Assembly: GCA_963753725.1 (NCBI GenBank)
Contig: CAVWDI010000001.1
Span: 682,001-746,000 of the forward strand
Length of the DNA: 64,000 bases
Source: CAVWDI01 sp963753725
GTDB taxonomy: Bacteria; Chloroflexota; Anaerolineae; Anaerolineales; UBA4823
Direction of reading: 5' to 3'
A program made the position numbers and the translations under genes. The notes beneath the pieces are model-generated. The model made no database searches and was not told where the DNA came from. It was given only the letters and a program-made list of their open reading frames with translations. This document shows positions 8,810 to 17,611 of the stretch, piece after piece. The stretch's first letter is position 1. Every line of letters starts with the position of its first letter.

Positions 8810-9202
8810 ATGGTGTCAGAATATGACTACCTGGAGGATATTCAGTTCATGGATACTAATTATTCTCGTTGGCAGCTGAGAATGCGAACACCTTCTTGGC
8901 GTCCACCAACCGATATTTTTGAAACAAATGACACCATTGTGATTCGAGTGGAAATTGCCGGTATGCATGAAGACGATTTCTCAATAGAAATAAACGGGCG
9001 TCTCCTGACAATTATGGGTACCAGACCAGACGTAACCGAACAAAGAGCCTATCATCAGATGGAAATTCGCTTCGGTGAATTCAACATAGATTTCGAATTT
9101 CCCTTTCCTGTGGATTCTGACAACATTGATGCTGTATACAAAGATGGATTTTTAAGGGTTGTTGTCCCAAAATCCAAACCACGCCAGATTGACATTAAAT
9201 AG
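8810..9202 (+). CDS. Small heat shock protein, Hsp20/alpha-crystallin family
   Basis: This 130-residue protein has a short N-terminal arm, an alpha-crystallin domain from about residue 32 (PPTDIFETNDTIVIRVEIAG) to the end, and the family hallmark YKDGFLRVVVPK. It is an ATP-independent holdase that keeps unfolding proteins soluble. The C-terminal IXI-like tail (QIDIK) matches the oligomerisation motif. lon begins 25 bp downstream, so chaperone and protease are probably made from one transcript. Two TTCnnGAA palindromes lie just upstream. Confidence 0.93.
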   Translation: MVSEYDYLEDIQFMDTNYSRWQLRMRTPSWRPPTDIFETNDTIVIRVEIAGMHEDDFSIEINGRLLTIMGTRPDVTEQRAYHQMEIRFGEFNIDFEFPFPVDSDNIDAVYKDGFLRVVVPKSKPRQIDIK

Positions 9203-9227
9203 TATTAAATAATATCGAGGTTATTTC

Positions 9228-11804
9228 ATGTCGGCATCCCGCTGGAATTCAAATTATCGAGAAATGATCGAAATGTTCATCGAAGAACGGAAGCGTCATG
9301 AAGATTTAACTGAAGAGTTTTTTACTTCTCATGAAACTGAAGTAAATGTGGATATTTTGGATACACAAATTCCAGCTCGGAATGAAAAAGAGGATGACCA
9401 AATTCCTGAAATCCTTCCCATCTTACCGCTTAGGGGTTTGGTTGTTTATCCGCACACTGCGATACCGCTCACAATAGGTCAGGCGCGTTCCATCCGTCTC
9501 GTTGATGAAGTAATGTCGGGTGATGACCGGATGATTGGATTAGTCGCCTCAAAAAATCCAGAATTAGAAGTCCCTGAACCTAAAGACTTGTATTCCATTG
9601 GTACAGTTGCAATTGTACATCGTATGTTTCGTGCGCAAGATGGGACGATCCGGCTGGTTGTCCAAGGACTCGTACGCTGCAGGATTGAGGAGTATGTTCA
9701 ATTAAACCCCTATTTGAAAGCAAAGGTAGAAGCCGCACCTGAGACGGTTGAAGAAGATCTCGAATTGGAAGCGTTAGTTCGCAACGCAAGCGATCAATTT
9801 GAGCATATAGCTGAAATGATCCCTTCAATTCCAAGAGAATTAGTCGCCTCTGTTTTAACACTGGAAGATCCGCTGCAGACAATTTACACGATCGCCAATT
9901 TCCAACGAATGGAACTTGAAGATGCTCAATCACTTTTAGAATTTGATTCTGCCTCGGAAAAGCTCCATAAACTGGTGGGAATATTGACCCACGAAGTAGA
10001 AATATTGGAAATGGGTCAGAAAATTCAGGATGAGGCGCGTTCAGAGATTGAAAAAGTTCAGAGAGAATATTTCCTGCGCGAGCAGCAAAAGGCGATACAG
10101 CGTGAATTGGGAGAAGGCGACGAGCAGACCGCGGAAGTTGAAGAGTTTCGACAGAAAATTGAAGATGCTGGAATGTCAGAAGAGGCAGAAAAACAAGCTC
10201 GACGGGAGTTGGAACGCCTTAGTCGCTTACCAACAGCAGCCGCTGAATATGGAGTCATCCGGACTTATTTAGACTGGCTTGTTACGCTTCCATGGTCCGT
10301 TTCAACACAGGACAACCTCGAGATTGCACACGCTCGCCAGGTTCTAGATCAAGACCATTATGGTCTGGAGGATGTAAAAGAACGAATTTTAGAATTTTTA
10401 GCCGTTCGAAAACTTCGTCTTGAACGCGCAGAAGAACTGGAGCAAATACCCGCAGATGAAATTCATAGAATTCGCGAAGGCGTTATCCTTTGTTTTGTCG
10501 GTCCTCCCGGTGTGGGGAAAACCTCTTTAGGACGTTCGATTGCGAGAGCTTTAGGGCGGAAATTTGTACGCATTTCTCTGGGCGGTATGCGAGATGAAGC
10601 TGAAATTCGCGGTCATAGGCGCACCTACATTGGTGCTTTGCCCGGCAGAATTCTGCAATCCCTGCGGCGAATCGAATCACATAACCCTGTCTTCATGTTG
10701 GATGAAGTCGATAAGTTGGTTTTTGATTTTCATGGCGATCCTGCCTCAGCTTTACTCGAGGTTTTGGATCCAGAACAAAACAATGAATTTCGAGACCACT
10801 ATGTGGAGGTTTCATTTGATCTCTCCCAGGTTATGTTCGTCACCACGGCAAACCTGTTAGAACCCATCCCAGGACCATTGCGAGATCGGATGGAGATTAT
10901 TTTCCTTTCCGGTTATACCGAGAGGGAAAAAATCGAAATAGCAAAAGGATATTTAATACCCCGCCAACTGAGGGAAAACGGTCTTCGCACGGAGGAAGTA
11001 ATCTTCACAACTGAAGGGCTCCAGGAGATTATCCAGTCTTACACTCGTGAAGCAGGTGTTCGGAACCTGGAGCGAGAGATCGGTTCAGTATGTAGAAAGA
11101 TCGTAACAAAAATCACCGAAGGTGATTTAGAGGAAGTTGAAGTTACTCCCGATCAAGTGCGAGAGCTTCTAGGGCGGCCCAGATTCTTTCGTGAAGAAGA
11201 AATTGCTTCTCGCACATCCATTCCAGGTGTCGCTACCGGGCTGGCGTGGACACCTGCAGGAGGAGATGTCCTGTTCATCGAATCAACTCAGATGCCAGGT
11301 AAAAATGGTTTCCAAATCACTGGATCAATTGGAAATGTTATGCAAGAATCGGCCAAAGCGGCATTATCTTATGTACGGTCAAATGCAAAATCGCTAGGCA
11401 TACGAGAAGACTTATTCGAACAATCTGACATCCACCTTCATATACCTGCCGGTGCACAACCCAAAGATGGACCATCTGCCGGTGTAGCAATTGCCACGTC
11501 ACTTGTTTCATTGGTGACAGGACGATCTGTACGGCCAGATGTGGGTATGACAGGAGAGATCACTTTACGTGGTCAGGTAATGCCGGTTGGTGGAATTAAG
11601 GAAAAAGTGCTTGCTGCCCATCGTTCTGGATTAAAAACCGTTATACTACCAACCAGGAATGAAGCAGACCTTGAAGATATTCCCCAAGAGGTCCAGAATG
11701 AGATTGTTTTCGTTTATGCAGACACTGTAAAAGATGTTTTGAGTACGGCTTTAGAGCCTGATGGAACCGGAAAAATGAAAAAGAAGAACAAACCTAACGT
11801 ATGA
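9228..11804 (+). CDS. lon: ATP-dependent Lon protease
   Basis: At 858 residues this is a full LonA-type protease. After a charged N-terminal extension of about 55 residues, the substrate-recognition (LAN) domain begins with ILPILPLRGLVVYPH. The AAA+ module carries Walker A GPPGVGKT (about residue 425) and Walker B FMLDEVDKL (about 490). The proteolytic domain has the catalytic Ser in PKDGPSAGVA (about 750) and the Lys in GGIKEKVLAA (about 792). It degrades misfolded and regulatory proteins in the cytoplasm. The start at 9228 follows GAGG with an 8-nt spacer. The N-terminal extension before the LAN domain is somewhat longer than in E. coli Lon. Confidence 0.97.
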   Translation: MSASRWNSNYREMIEMFIEERKRHEDLTEEFFTSHETEVNVDILDTQIPARNEKEDDQIPEILPILPLRGLVVYPHTAIPLTIGQARSIRLVDEVMSGDDRMIGLVASKNPELEVPEPKDLYSIGTVAIVHRMFRAQDGTIRLVVQGLVRCRIEEYVQLNPYLKAKVEAAPETVEEDLELEALVRNASDQFEHIAEMIPSIPRELVASVLTLEDPLQTIYTIANFQRMELEDAQSLLEFDSASEKLHKLVGILTHEVEILEMGQKIQDEARSEIEKVQREYFLREQQKAIQRELGEGDEQTAEVEEFRQKIEDAGMSEEAEKQARRELERLSRLPTAAAEYGVIRTYLDWLVTLPWSVSTQDNLEIAHARQVLDQDHYGLEDVKERILEFLAVRKLRLERAEELEQIPADEIHRIREGVILCFVGPPGVGKTSLGRSIARALGRKFVRISLGGMRDEAEIRGHRRTYIGALPGRILQSLRRIESHNPVFMLDEVDKLVFDFHGDPASALLEVLDPEQNNEFRDHYVEVSFDLSQVMFVTTANLLEPIPGPLRDRMEIIFLSGYTEREKIEIAKGYLIPRQLRENGLRTEEVIFTTEGLQEIIQSYTREAGVRNLEREIGSVCRKIVTKITEGDLEEVEVTPDQVRELLGRPRFFREEEIASRTSIPGVATGLAWTPAGGDVLFIESTQMPGKNGFQITGSIGNVMQESAKAALSYVRSNAKSLGIREDLFEQSDIHLHIPAGAQPKDGPSAGVAIATSLVSLVTGRSVRPDVGMTGEITLRGQVMPVGGIKEKVLAAHRSGLKTVILPTRNEADLEDIPQEVQNEIVFVYADTVKDVLSTALEPDGTGKMKKKNKPNV

Positions 11805-11850
11805 TAATTTATCGAATATTTTTATGTATAAATAATTTGGTCGCAATCTT

Positions 11851-13594
11851 ATGAATTGGTTCACAATCGATCTACATACACATACCCCTGCCTCCAGTGA
11901 TTACCAGCAGGCAGATATTTCTGTCTTAGATATCCTGCATCGCGCTCGAAGCGCGCGGATTGGATGCAATCGCTCTTACCGATCACAATACAGTCGCTGG
12001 ATATCGCCGGATGCAGGAAGAGATTCAACAATTGGAAATGCTTGAAAAATTGGGGCGTATCGAGCCAGAAGAAAAACTAAGACTGGAAGAATATCGAAGA
12101 ATATCCAATAAAATTCTCGTATTTCCCGGCTTTGAGTTTACTGCAACGTTTGGTTTTCACATCTTGGGTATATTCTCACCGGAAAAACCAATACGTGAGA
12201 TAGAACATTTATTGCTCAATCTAAATATCCCGACTGATCAACTAGATGATGGTTCAGCAACAGTGGGTGCATCAAGTGATGTTTTAACCGCCTATAGATT
12301 GATTGATGAAGCTGGCGGCCTGGTGATCGCTGCCCATGCAAATTCTAACAACGGGATTGCTATGCTCGGGTTTCCACTTGGAGGTCAGACCAAAATCGCG
12401 TACACGCAGGATATCCATTTGCATGCACTTGAAGTCACCGACCTTGAACATAAACGAGGACGCAACACAGCAGCCTTCTTTAGCGGAAAAAAACCTGAGT
12501 ACCCGCGACGTATGCATTGTATTCAGGGATCAGATGCTCATCGTCTGATAGCTGACCCTGACCGGAAAAAGAATCTGGGTGTTGGAGACCGGGCTACCGA
12601 TGTGCGTTTGTCCAAATTATCTTTCGATGCACTGATTCAATTATTTCAGTCCAATGATTTTGAACGCACACGCCCTCATCGCCGAACCGCAGAACCTGCC
12701 TTTGACTACATCCGGTCAGCTCAAGAAGAAGGTGCAAACATCATCCAGGACTTTCATGAGAGCATGGCTGCAAAAGGTGGTAAATTGTACGCGATTATCG
12801 CCGATGTTTGCGCATTCGCTAATACCAATGGAGGCACTTTATACATTGGTATTTCAGCGAACCCTAAAAAACCAGCCCTTGGCACCAATAATCCCACCCA
12901 ATCCATATCACAATTGGATAAGGAGATAGCAAATCGACTCAGTCCTCCGCTTCAATGTACCTTAGATATCCACGATACAAATGGGAAGAAAGTGATCCGA
13001 ATTTTAATACCAAGAGGAGATGATCCTCCTTACGCAGTGGATGACAGTAAAATCTATATTCGCTCAGAAGCCGAGACCGGGATGGCTGTGCGGGATGAAA
13101 TCGTCGGTCTGGTACAGAGAGGACCGGGAGGAATATCACAACCTGTTGACCAACTACCAGATTTTCCAAAAGAAAAAGATTCGCTTGAACCCAAGATGCC
13201 AATTTCAGAATCAGATGGTATTACAAAAGGCTTGGAAGGCGCCCCCAAAACTGGCGTTGAAATTGTCTCTGTTGAAGAAAGAAAAGGAAGACAGTATTTT
13301 ATCGTACGTGATTTGCGCAATGGCAATGTTGTAAAAAATGTTACCCAAACCTCCGCCAGAAAGTTATGGCATTACGCCATTACACGCTATGCTCAACTAC
13401 CAAAAGATCCTAAGAAAGATCAAGAAATTCGTTGGCAGGATTCTTACGGCTTGATCGATCGCCGAAAACAGGGCAAGAGTATTCGTTACGATCTAATCCA
13501 GAAAGCAGGCAAGAATTATAGATACTACTTTGGAGTAACTGAAGACGGTATTCATGGTCCCTGGAGAGAACTTGTCGGTCTGGATGATGAGTGA
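11851..13594 (+). CDS. PHP-domain phosphoesterase fused to an AlbA_2/Schlafen-like domain, frameshifted
   Basis: An ATG at 11851 opens MNWFTIDLHTHTPASSDYQQ, a PHP-type metal motif (HTHT). The frame is lost near 11951-11959; one base over it continues LDAIALTDHNTVAGY, the next PHP motif, and runs to 13594. Together about 580 residues are reconstructed. Residues about 1-280 are the PHP domain, including GSDAHRL, the third metal motif. About 290-430 resembles the AlbA_2/Schlafen group (CAFANTNGGTLYIGI and KIYIRSEAETGMA). The last about 110 residues are an unrecognised domain (DSYGLIDRRKQGKSIRYDLI). This would place a phosphoesterase next to a nucleic-acid-associated domain. The frameshift looks like a one-base error in GCGC-rich sequence. 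Confidence 0.7.
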
Positions 13595-13687
13595 ACGAAA
13601 AGAATTCCTCACAACAAGCTGAATATTGGTTTATACGGATCCACCTTTCCCGACTAAAACCCGGATTCAAAAAAGGGCACCAATTCA

Positions 13688-14188
13688 ATGATGATTAATT
13701 TCGGAATTATTACTGTATCTGATAGATCTTCGCGTGGTGAACGCCCGGATTTAGCAGGACCTGCTCTTAAAGAACTCTTATTGTCTCAGGGTTGGAATGT
13801 GAAAAGACAGGAAATCGTACCGGATGTTTTGGAAAAAATTAAAGGCTTACTTTTAACCTGGTCAGATACGGGTGATCTCGATGTTTTATTAACAACCGGA
13901 GGAACTGGATTTAACCCACGCGATATAACCCCGGAAGCGACCCAGGCTGTGATTGAGCGGCCAGCACCTGGCATCTCTGAAGCAATGCGCTCAATCAGCT
14001 ACCAGGTAACCCCGCACTCAATGCTTTCTCGAGCAGTTGCCGGGATTCGCAAAAAAACCTTAATCATAAATTTACCAGGCAGTCCTAAAGGCGCAGTAGA
14101 AAATTTGACTGTGGTTATTCCCGTCCTGCCTCATGCTATCCAATTGCTGTCTGATAGTCCCAATGCAGAAGCTGGCCATAAAATATAG
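13688..14188 (+). CDS. MoaB/Mog family molybdenum cofactor protein
   Basis: This 166-residue protein is a single MoCF-binding domain of the MoaB/Mog type that adenylylates molybdopterin. It begins INFGIITVSDRSSRGERPD, has the LLTTGGTGFNPRD loop with catalytic Asp residues, and the late motif INLPGSPKGAVENL. Length matches MoaB/Mog. Which of the two roles it plays cannot be decided without the other moa/moe genes, none of which are nearby. ATG codons at 13688 and 13691 are both possible starts. Confidence 0.9.
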   Translation: MMINFGIITVSDRSSRGERPDLAGPALKELLLSQGWNVKRQEIVPDVLEKIKGLLLTWSDTGDLDVLLTTGGTGFNPRDITPEATQAVIERPAPGISEAMRSISYQVTPHSMLSRAVAGIRKKTLIINLPGSPKGAVENLTVVIPVLPHAIQLLSDSPNAEAGHKI

Positions 14189-14239
14189 ACAAAAGAAACC
14201 ATTCTGCACAAAACACCTCAGATAGATAATAATTTGGTT

Positions 14240-15408
14240 TTATATTCGAGTATCATCAGCCTTTATAAGCCTGCTGGCGATCACCATCCGCTGTACCTCA
14301 CTGGTCCCCTCCCCAATTGTCATCAAGCGTGCATCACGATACATTAACTCTACCGGATATTCACGACTGTATCCATATCCGCCGTGAATCTGAATAGCGC
14401 TGCGCGTAACTCGTTCAGCCATCTCGGTTGAAAACAATTTTGCCATCGCGGCTTCTGTTGTGTAGGGTCGAACCTTTTCTTTAACCAGGCAGCGTATCGC
14501 ACCATCAATCTTGCGGCTTCAATTTCAGTCCCCCCATCTGCAATCATCCATTGGATTGCCTGACGGTCAGCGATGGGTTTCCCAAACGTCTGTCGCTCCT
14601 TGCTGTAGCGAATGGATTCCTCCAATGCTGCTCGCGCTATTCCTACCGATATGGCTCCTATCCCGATCCTTCCCCCATCCAAAACGGATAATGTCTGTTT
14701 TAGCCCTGATCCGATTTCTCCTAACAAATTCTCATACGGGACCTGGACTTCCTCAAAATTGAGCGCATTGGTAGGTGAACCGTTCAAACCCATTTTTTTC
14801 TCCGAGGTCCCAATATTCAAACCTTTTGATTCGGTCGGTACGATAAACATACTTAAGGAATGAGGACCACCGGAAGGATTTGTCCGCGCCAATACCAGAA
14901 CATAATCAGAGATACTGGCATTCGTACACCACATTTTTGATCCATTTATCACCCAAACATCACCTCTGATCGCGGCACGGGTGCAAATTCCTCCTTTAAT
15001 ATCCGATCCCGCATCAGGTTCAGTAATAGCAAATGCCGCCAATTTACCTTTGCCATCGACCACCTTTGGTAAGAACTGCTGTTTTTGTACTGGTGTACCA
15101 TAGGTGGAAATTGGGGCGCATCCCAATCCATTATGGGCAGCGATCGACAATGCAGTGCTTCCACATCCCCACCCCAATTCTTCCAGGGCAATCGCAGCGC
15201 TGACCGCATCGACACCCGCGCCCCCATAATCTTCACTTACATTTAAACCCAGCAAACCTAACGGACCCATCTTGCGAACGGCAGCCCAATTGAATTGCGC
15301 CTCTTCATCCACTTCTCCAGCTTTGGGTTTAATTTCTCGCTCAACAAAATCATGCACAGCACTCTGCCACATCTTTTGCTCGGGCGTGAGATCGAAGTTC
15401 ATTTTCAT
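14240..15408 (-). CDS. Acyl-CoA dehydrogenase, frameshifted near the C-terminus
   Basis: Minus-strand reading from 15408 gives MNFDLTPEQKMWQSAVHDFV and typical motifs of FAD-dependent acyl-CoA dehydrogenases (FAITEPDAGSD; WVINGSKMWCTNA). The frame is lost at about 14474-14483; one base over, VRPYTTEAAMAKLF leads into IHGGYGYSREYPVE and GEGTSEVQRM, with the catalytic Glu in GEGT, ending at 14240. The repaired protein is about 387 residues, normal for the family. A missing base in an A/G run (LKEKV expected) explains the break. It oxidises acyl-CoA to enoyl-CoA; chain length is not predictable. Confidence 0.9.
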
Positions 15409-15527
15409 TCTCCTATTTGTTTCATAAAAACGGACTGGTTTCGATTGTAAGGAATTAGATCGGCTGTTTCGAACTTAATAACATCGATAGATGTTAAAAA
15501 CCAAAATCGAGATGAAACTTACTCAAA

Positions 15528-17024
15528 TTAAGGTGCGGAGGTCGGCGTCATGAACTCCTCTGCCACCCAACCTTGGTACTCATCCAGAGAGACATACCAC
15601 CAGTAAAAACCTTTTGCATACACCCCATTTAATTTGTTCATATGTTTAAGGATTACCCCTTCACTGTTTTCCGAGACAGATCCGATTGCGAAGTAATTAG
15701 TACCTGGTCCCAATCGCACGGACAGCTGGCTGTTCTCAGAAGTAATAAATCGATCCCCTACTGAATACTGTGTAGATTGTTCTTTCGGCTGCACATGGAC
15801 CATCATCACCCCGTTGGCTACAGCTCGCTCAATATTCTCCTCACTGACACCAGGATCACCAGCTGGAGTTTTATTCTTTACTTCCCCATTTACGACCATC
15901 GTTGATGATCCACCCCCATCCAAAGCCATCCCCCAGGCTGCGCCCAATGTGTTTTTGACAAAATTCGCCATCTCAACAATGCTCATTCCGAGGTTTCCAA
16001 ATGGATCCTTGTCATCGACAACCAAAAAATAAATATATCGATCATTAAACGCTATCGCTGTACGTGCATTACGCAAGATGGCGCCTAAATCTCCTAATTT
16101 CTGGATTTCACCGTTTCTTAAAAAAATATAACTTCCACCTGTTGCAGCATAAGTCTTCGACCAATTATAGTTTAGATCTGTTTTACAGTCTCCCTCAAAA
16201 TGTTTTATCTCCTGAGAGATTGCGACCGCATCTCCTGGTAAGAACTTGTTACGTAATCGATCTCCCGCTCCTTCAGCAGCAGACAGCACAACATGATCAA
16301 ATGGTATAAATGAAGGACCTAATCCATCTCTAACCTCGATCACGGTGCCATCCGTAACGGCAGGAGATCCTAATAATGCCGGTTGGTTCAATTGGATTAA
16401 TACTTCAATCTCGGCTTCATATAGTGTGGTTGCGTCATACTGAGGCGTGAAAAGGATGAGTTCGTTACCTTCGGGTGCGGTGTTAATTGTTTCAAAATAA
16501 ATCTCTTCACTTGTTCTCAAATTCTTAACAACTTGTTTTTTCGGATGATGGAGTACACAGCCTCCCAGGAAAATACTGCGATCGAGCTTCCATGCAAAAC
16601 CGCTCCCATTCTCTAAATCATCAAACCGTTTAGCATACCATCCGGATTGAACCTGTCCTCGCCAAGGAATGCCAGTCTCTGTATCGTAAAAATAACCATT
16701 GATAGCAACAACAACTTGATTTCGCCCCCCCCATTCCTCTCCCCAAAAGTTAATCGCCTGATCGTAGCGCTTTACCATCTCGCTGACTGGCTCCAATTTT
16801 CCACTTAATTTACCTTGCCCGATGCTTGTCTCGAGAATAACATCCGGATTTGATCGATCCATCCTGGCGACGTAAATATGGTTTGGGTCAGAAAGATAAA
16901 ATTCCCTGTACTCGATGCCAGGCGCTAGCGGTTCCCATTGAGAACCCTGCCCAAACACATCTTTTGATGAGAGCAGGAGATATATCACCGCAAGAAGGAT
17001 CAAGCTGACTGATCTAAGTTTCAT
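15528..17024 (-). CDS. Secreted phosphodiester glycosidase (NAGPA-like) with C-terminal SH3-like domain
   Basis: The 498-residue protein has a signal peptide (MKLRSVSLILLAVIYLLLSS). Residues about 35-420 match the NAGPA/DUF2233 family: VVVAINGYFYD, NARTAIAFNDRYIYFLVVD and the hallmark ALDGGGSSTMVVNG. The last about 75 residues (SQLSVRLGPGTNYFAIGSVS ... WWYVSLDEYQGWVAEEF) look like a bacterial SH3 domain that would anchor the enzyme to the wall. NAGPA relatives cleave sugar phosphodiesters; a role on wall or teichoic-type polymers is inference. No neighbour supports a pathway. Confidence 0.85.
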   Translation of the reverse strand: MKLRSVSLILLAVIYLLLSSKDVFGQGSQWEPLAPGIEYREFYLSDPNHIYVARMDRSNPDVILETSIGQGKLSGKLEPVSEMVKRYDQAINFWGEEWGGRNQVVVAINGYFYDTETGIPWRGQVQSGWYAKRFDDLENGSGFAWKLDRSIFLGGCVLHHPKKQVVKNLRTSEEIYFETINTAPEGNELILFTPQYDATTLYEAEIEVLIQLNQPALLGSPAVTDGTVIEVRDGLGPSFIPFDHVVLSAAEGAGDRLRNKFLPGDAVAISQEIKHFEGDCKTDLNYNWSKTYAATGGSYIFLRNGEIQKLGDLGAILRNARTAIAFNDRYIYFLVVDDKDPFGNLGMSIVEMANFVKNTLGAAWGMALDGGGSSTMVVNGEVKNKTPAGDPGVSEENIERAVANGVMMVHVQPKEQSTQYSVGDRFITSENSQLSVRLGPGTNYFAIGSVSENSEGVILKHMNKLNGVYAKGFYWWYVSLDEYQGWVAEEFMTPTSAP

Positions 17025-17267
17025 TTTTTATAATTGTAAATCCGTTGGTTTTTCAATCCTGATTTATTTCAAAGTGACTTCAACGACAAAATCACACATA
17101 TTATAAGCAAATCAATTTTACAATATATTTGATTCCAAAGCATAGCCCCGGTCCCTGTCTCATTTGAAAATCATCTGCCAATAAATTAAGATGCAACCAA
17201 AAAGCCGTTCATGCGTAAATAGTAGTAGAAGATTTAACTACTAAAAAATAAAATGGGTGTGAAATAA

Positions 17268-17450
17268 ATGGGTATTTTTGAATTTATCTTTGCGGTCATC
17301 GGTGGGATTATCGGTTTTTTCCTGAGTATTAGCGGCGCTGTTGCCGGGTTTATCCTGAAGATTTTAGGCACTGCTTGTGGATGTATCGGTTGTGTATTTG
17401 TATTTACCCTGGTTATTCCTATAATCATAATTTTAGCCCTGGTTTTGTAA
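17268..17450 (+). CDS. Small Gly/Ile-rich membrane protein
   Basis: A 60-residue protein that is almost entirely hydrophobic, with two predicted membrane spans joined by a short segment containing CGCIGC. It starts MGIFEFIFAVIGGIIGFFLS. I do not recognise it; composition resembles small PMP3-like or phage-holin-like proteins but no motif fits. A long hairpin lies 21 bp downstream, consistent with a short monocistronic unit. Coding status is moderate because the protein is short and the ribosome site is weak. Confidence 0.5.
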   Translation: MGIFEFIFAVIGGIIGFFLSISGAVAGFILKILGTACGCIGCVFVFTLVIPIIIILALVL

Positions 17451-17471
17451 TTCAACTCATCCATAGGTGAA

Positions 17472-17524
17472 ATAGGCTTATACATCCGGTGTTTGATTTA
17501 TGAACCCGGAGAATATAAGCCTAT
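17472..17524 (+). terminator. Long hairpin after the small membrane protein gene
   Basis: ATAGGCTTATA (17472-17482) and TATAAGCCTAT (17514-17524) are perfect 11-bp arms; inside, TCCGG (17485-17489) pairs with CCGGA (17506-17510). A TTTT run starts 5 nt after the stem. It fits a weak intrinsic terminator between the small membrane protein gene and the next gene. Confidence 0.55.
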
Positions 17525-17611
17525 CCAGTTTTAAATTTGTTCCGGCAAATTAACAGAATGCAAGTTCATGGTACACTAACAGTGTATTCTGTTCATAAGC
17601 TAGAACTGTCT

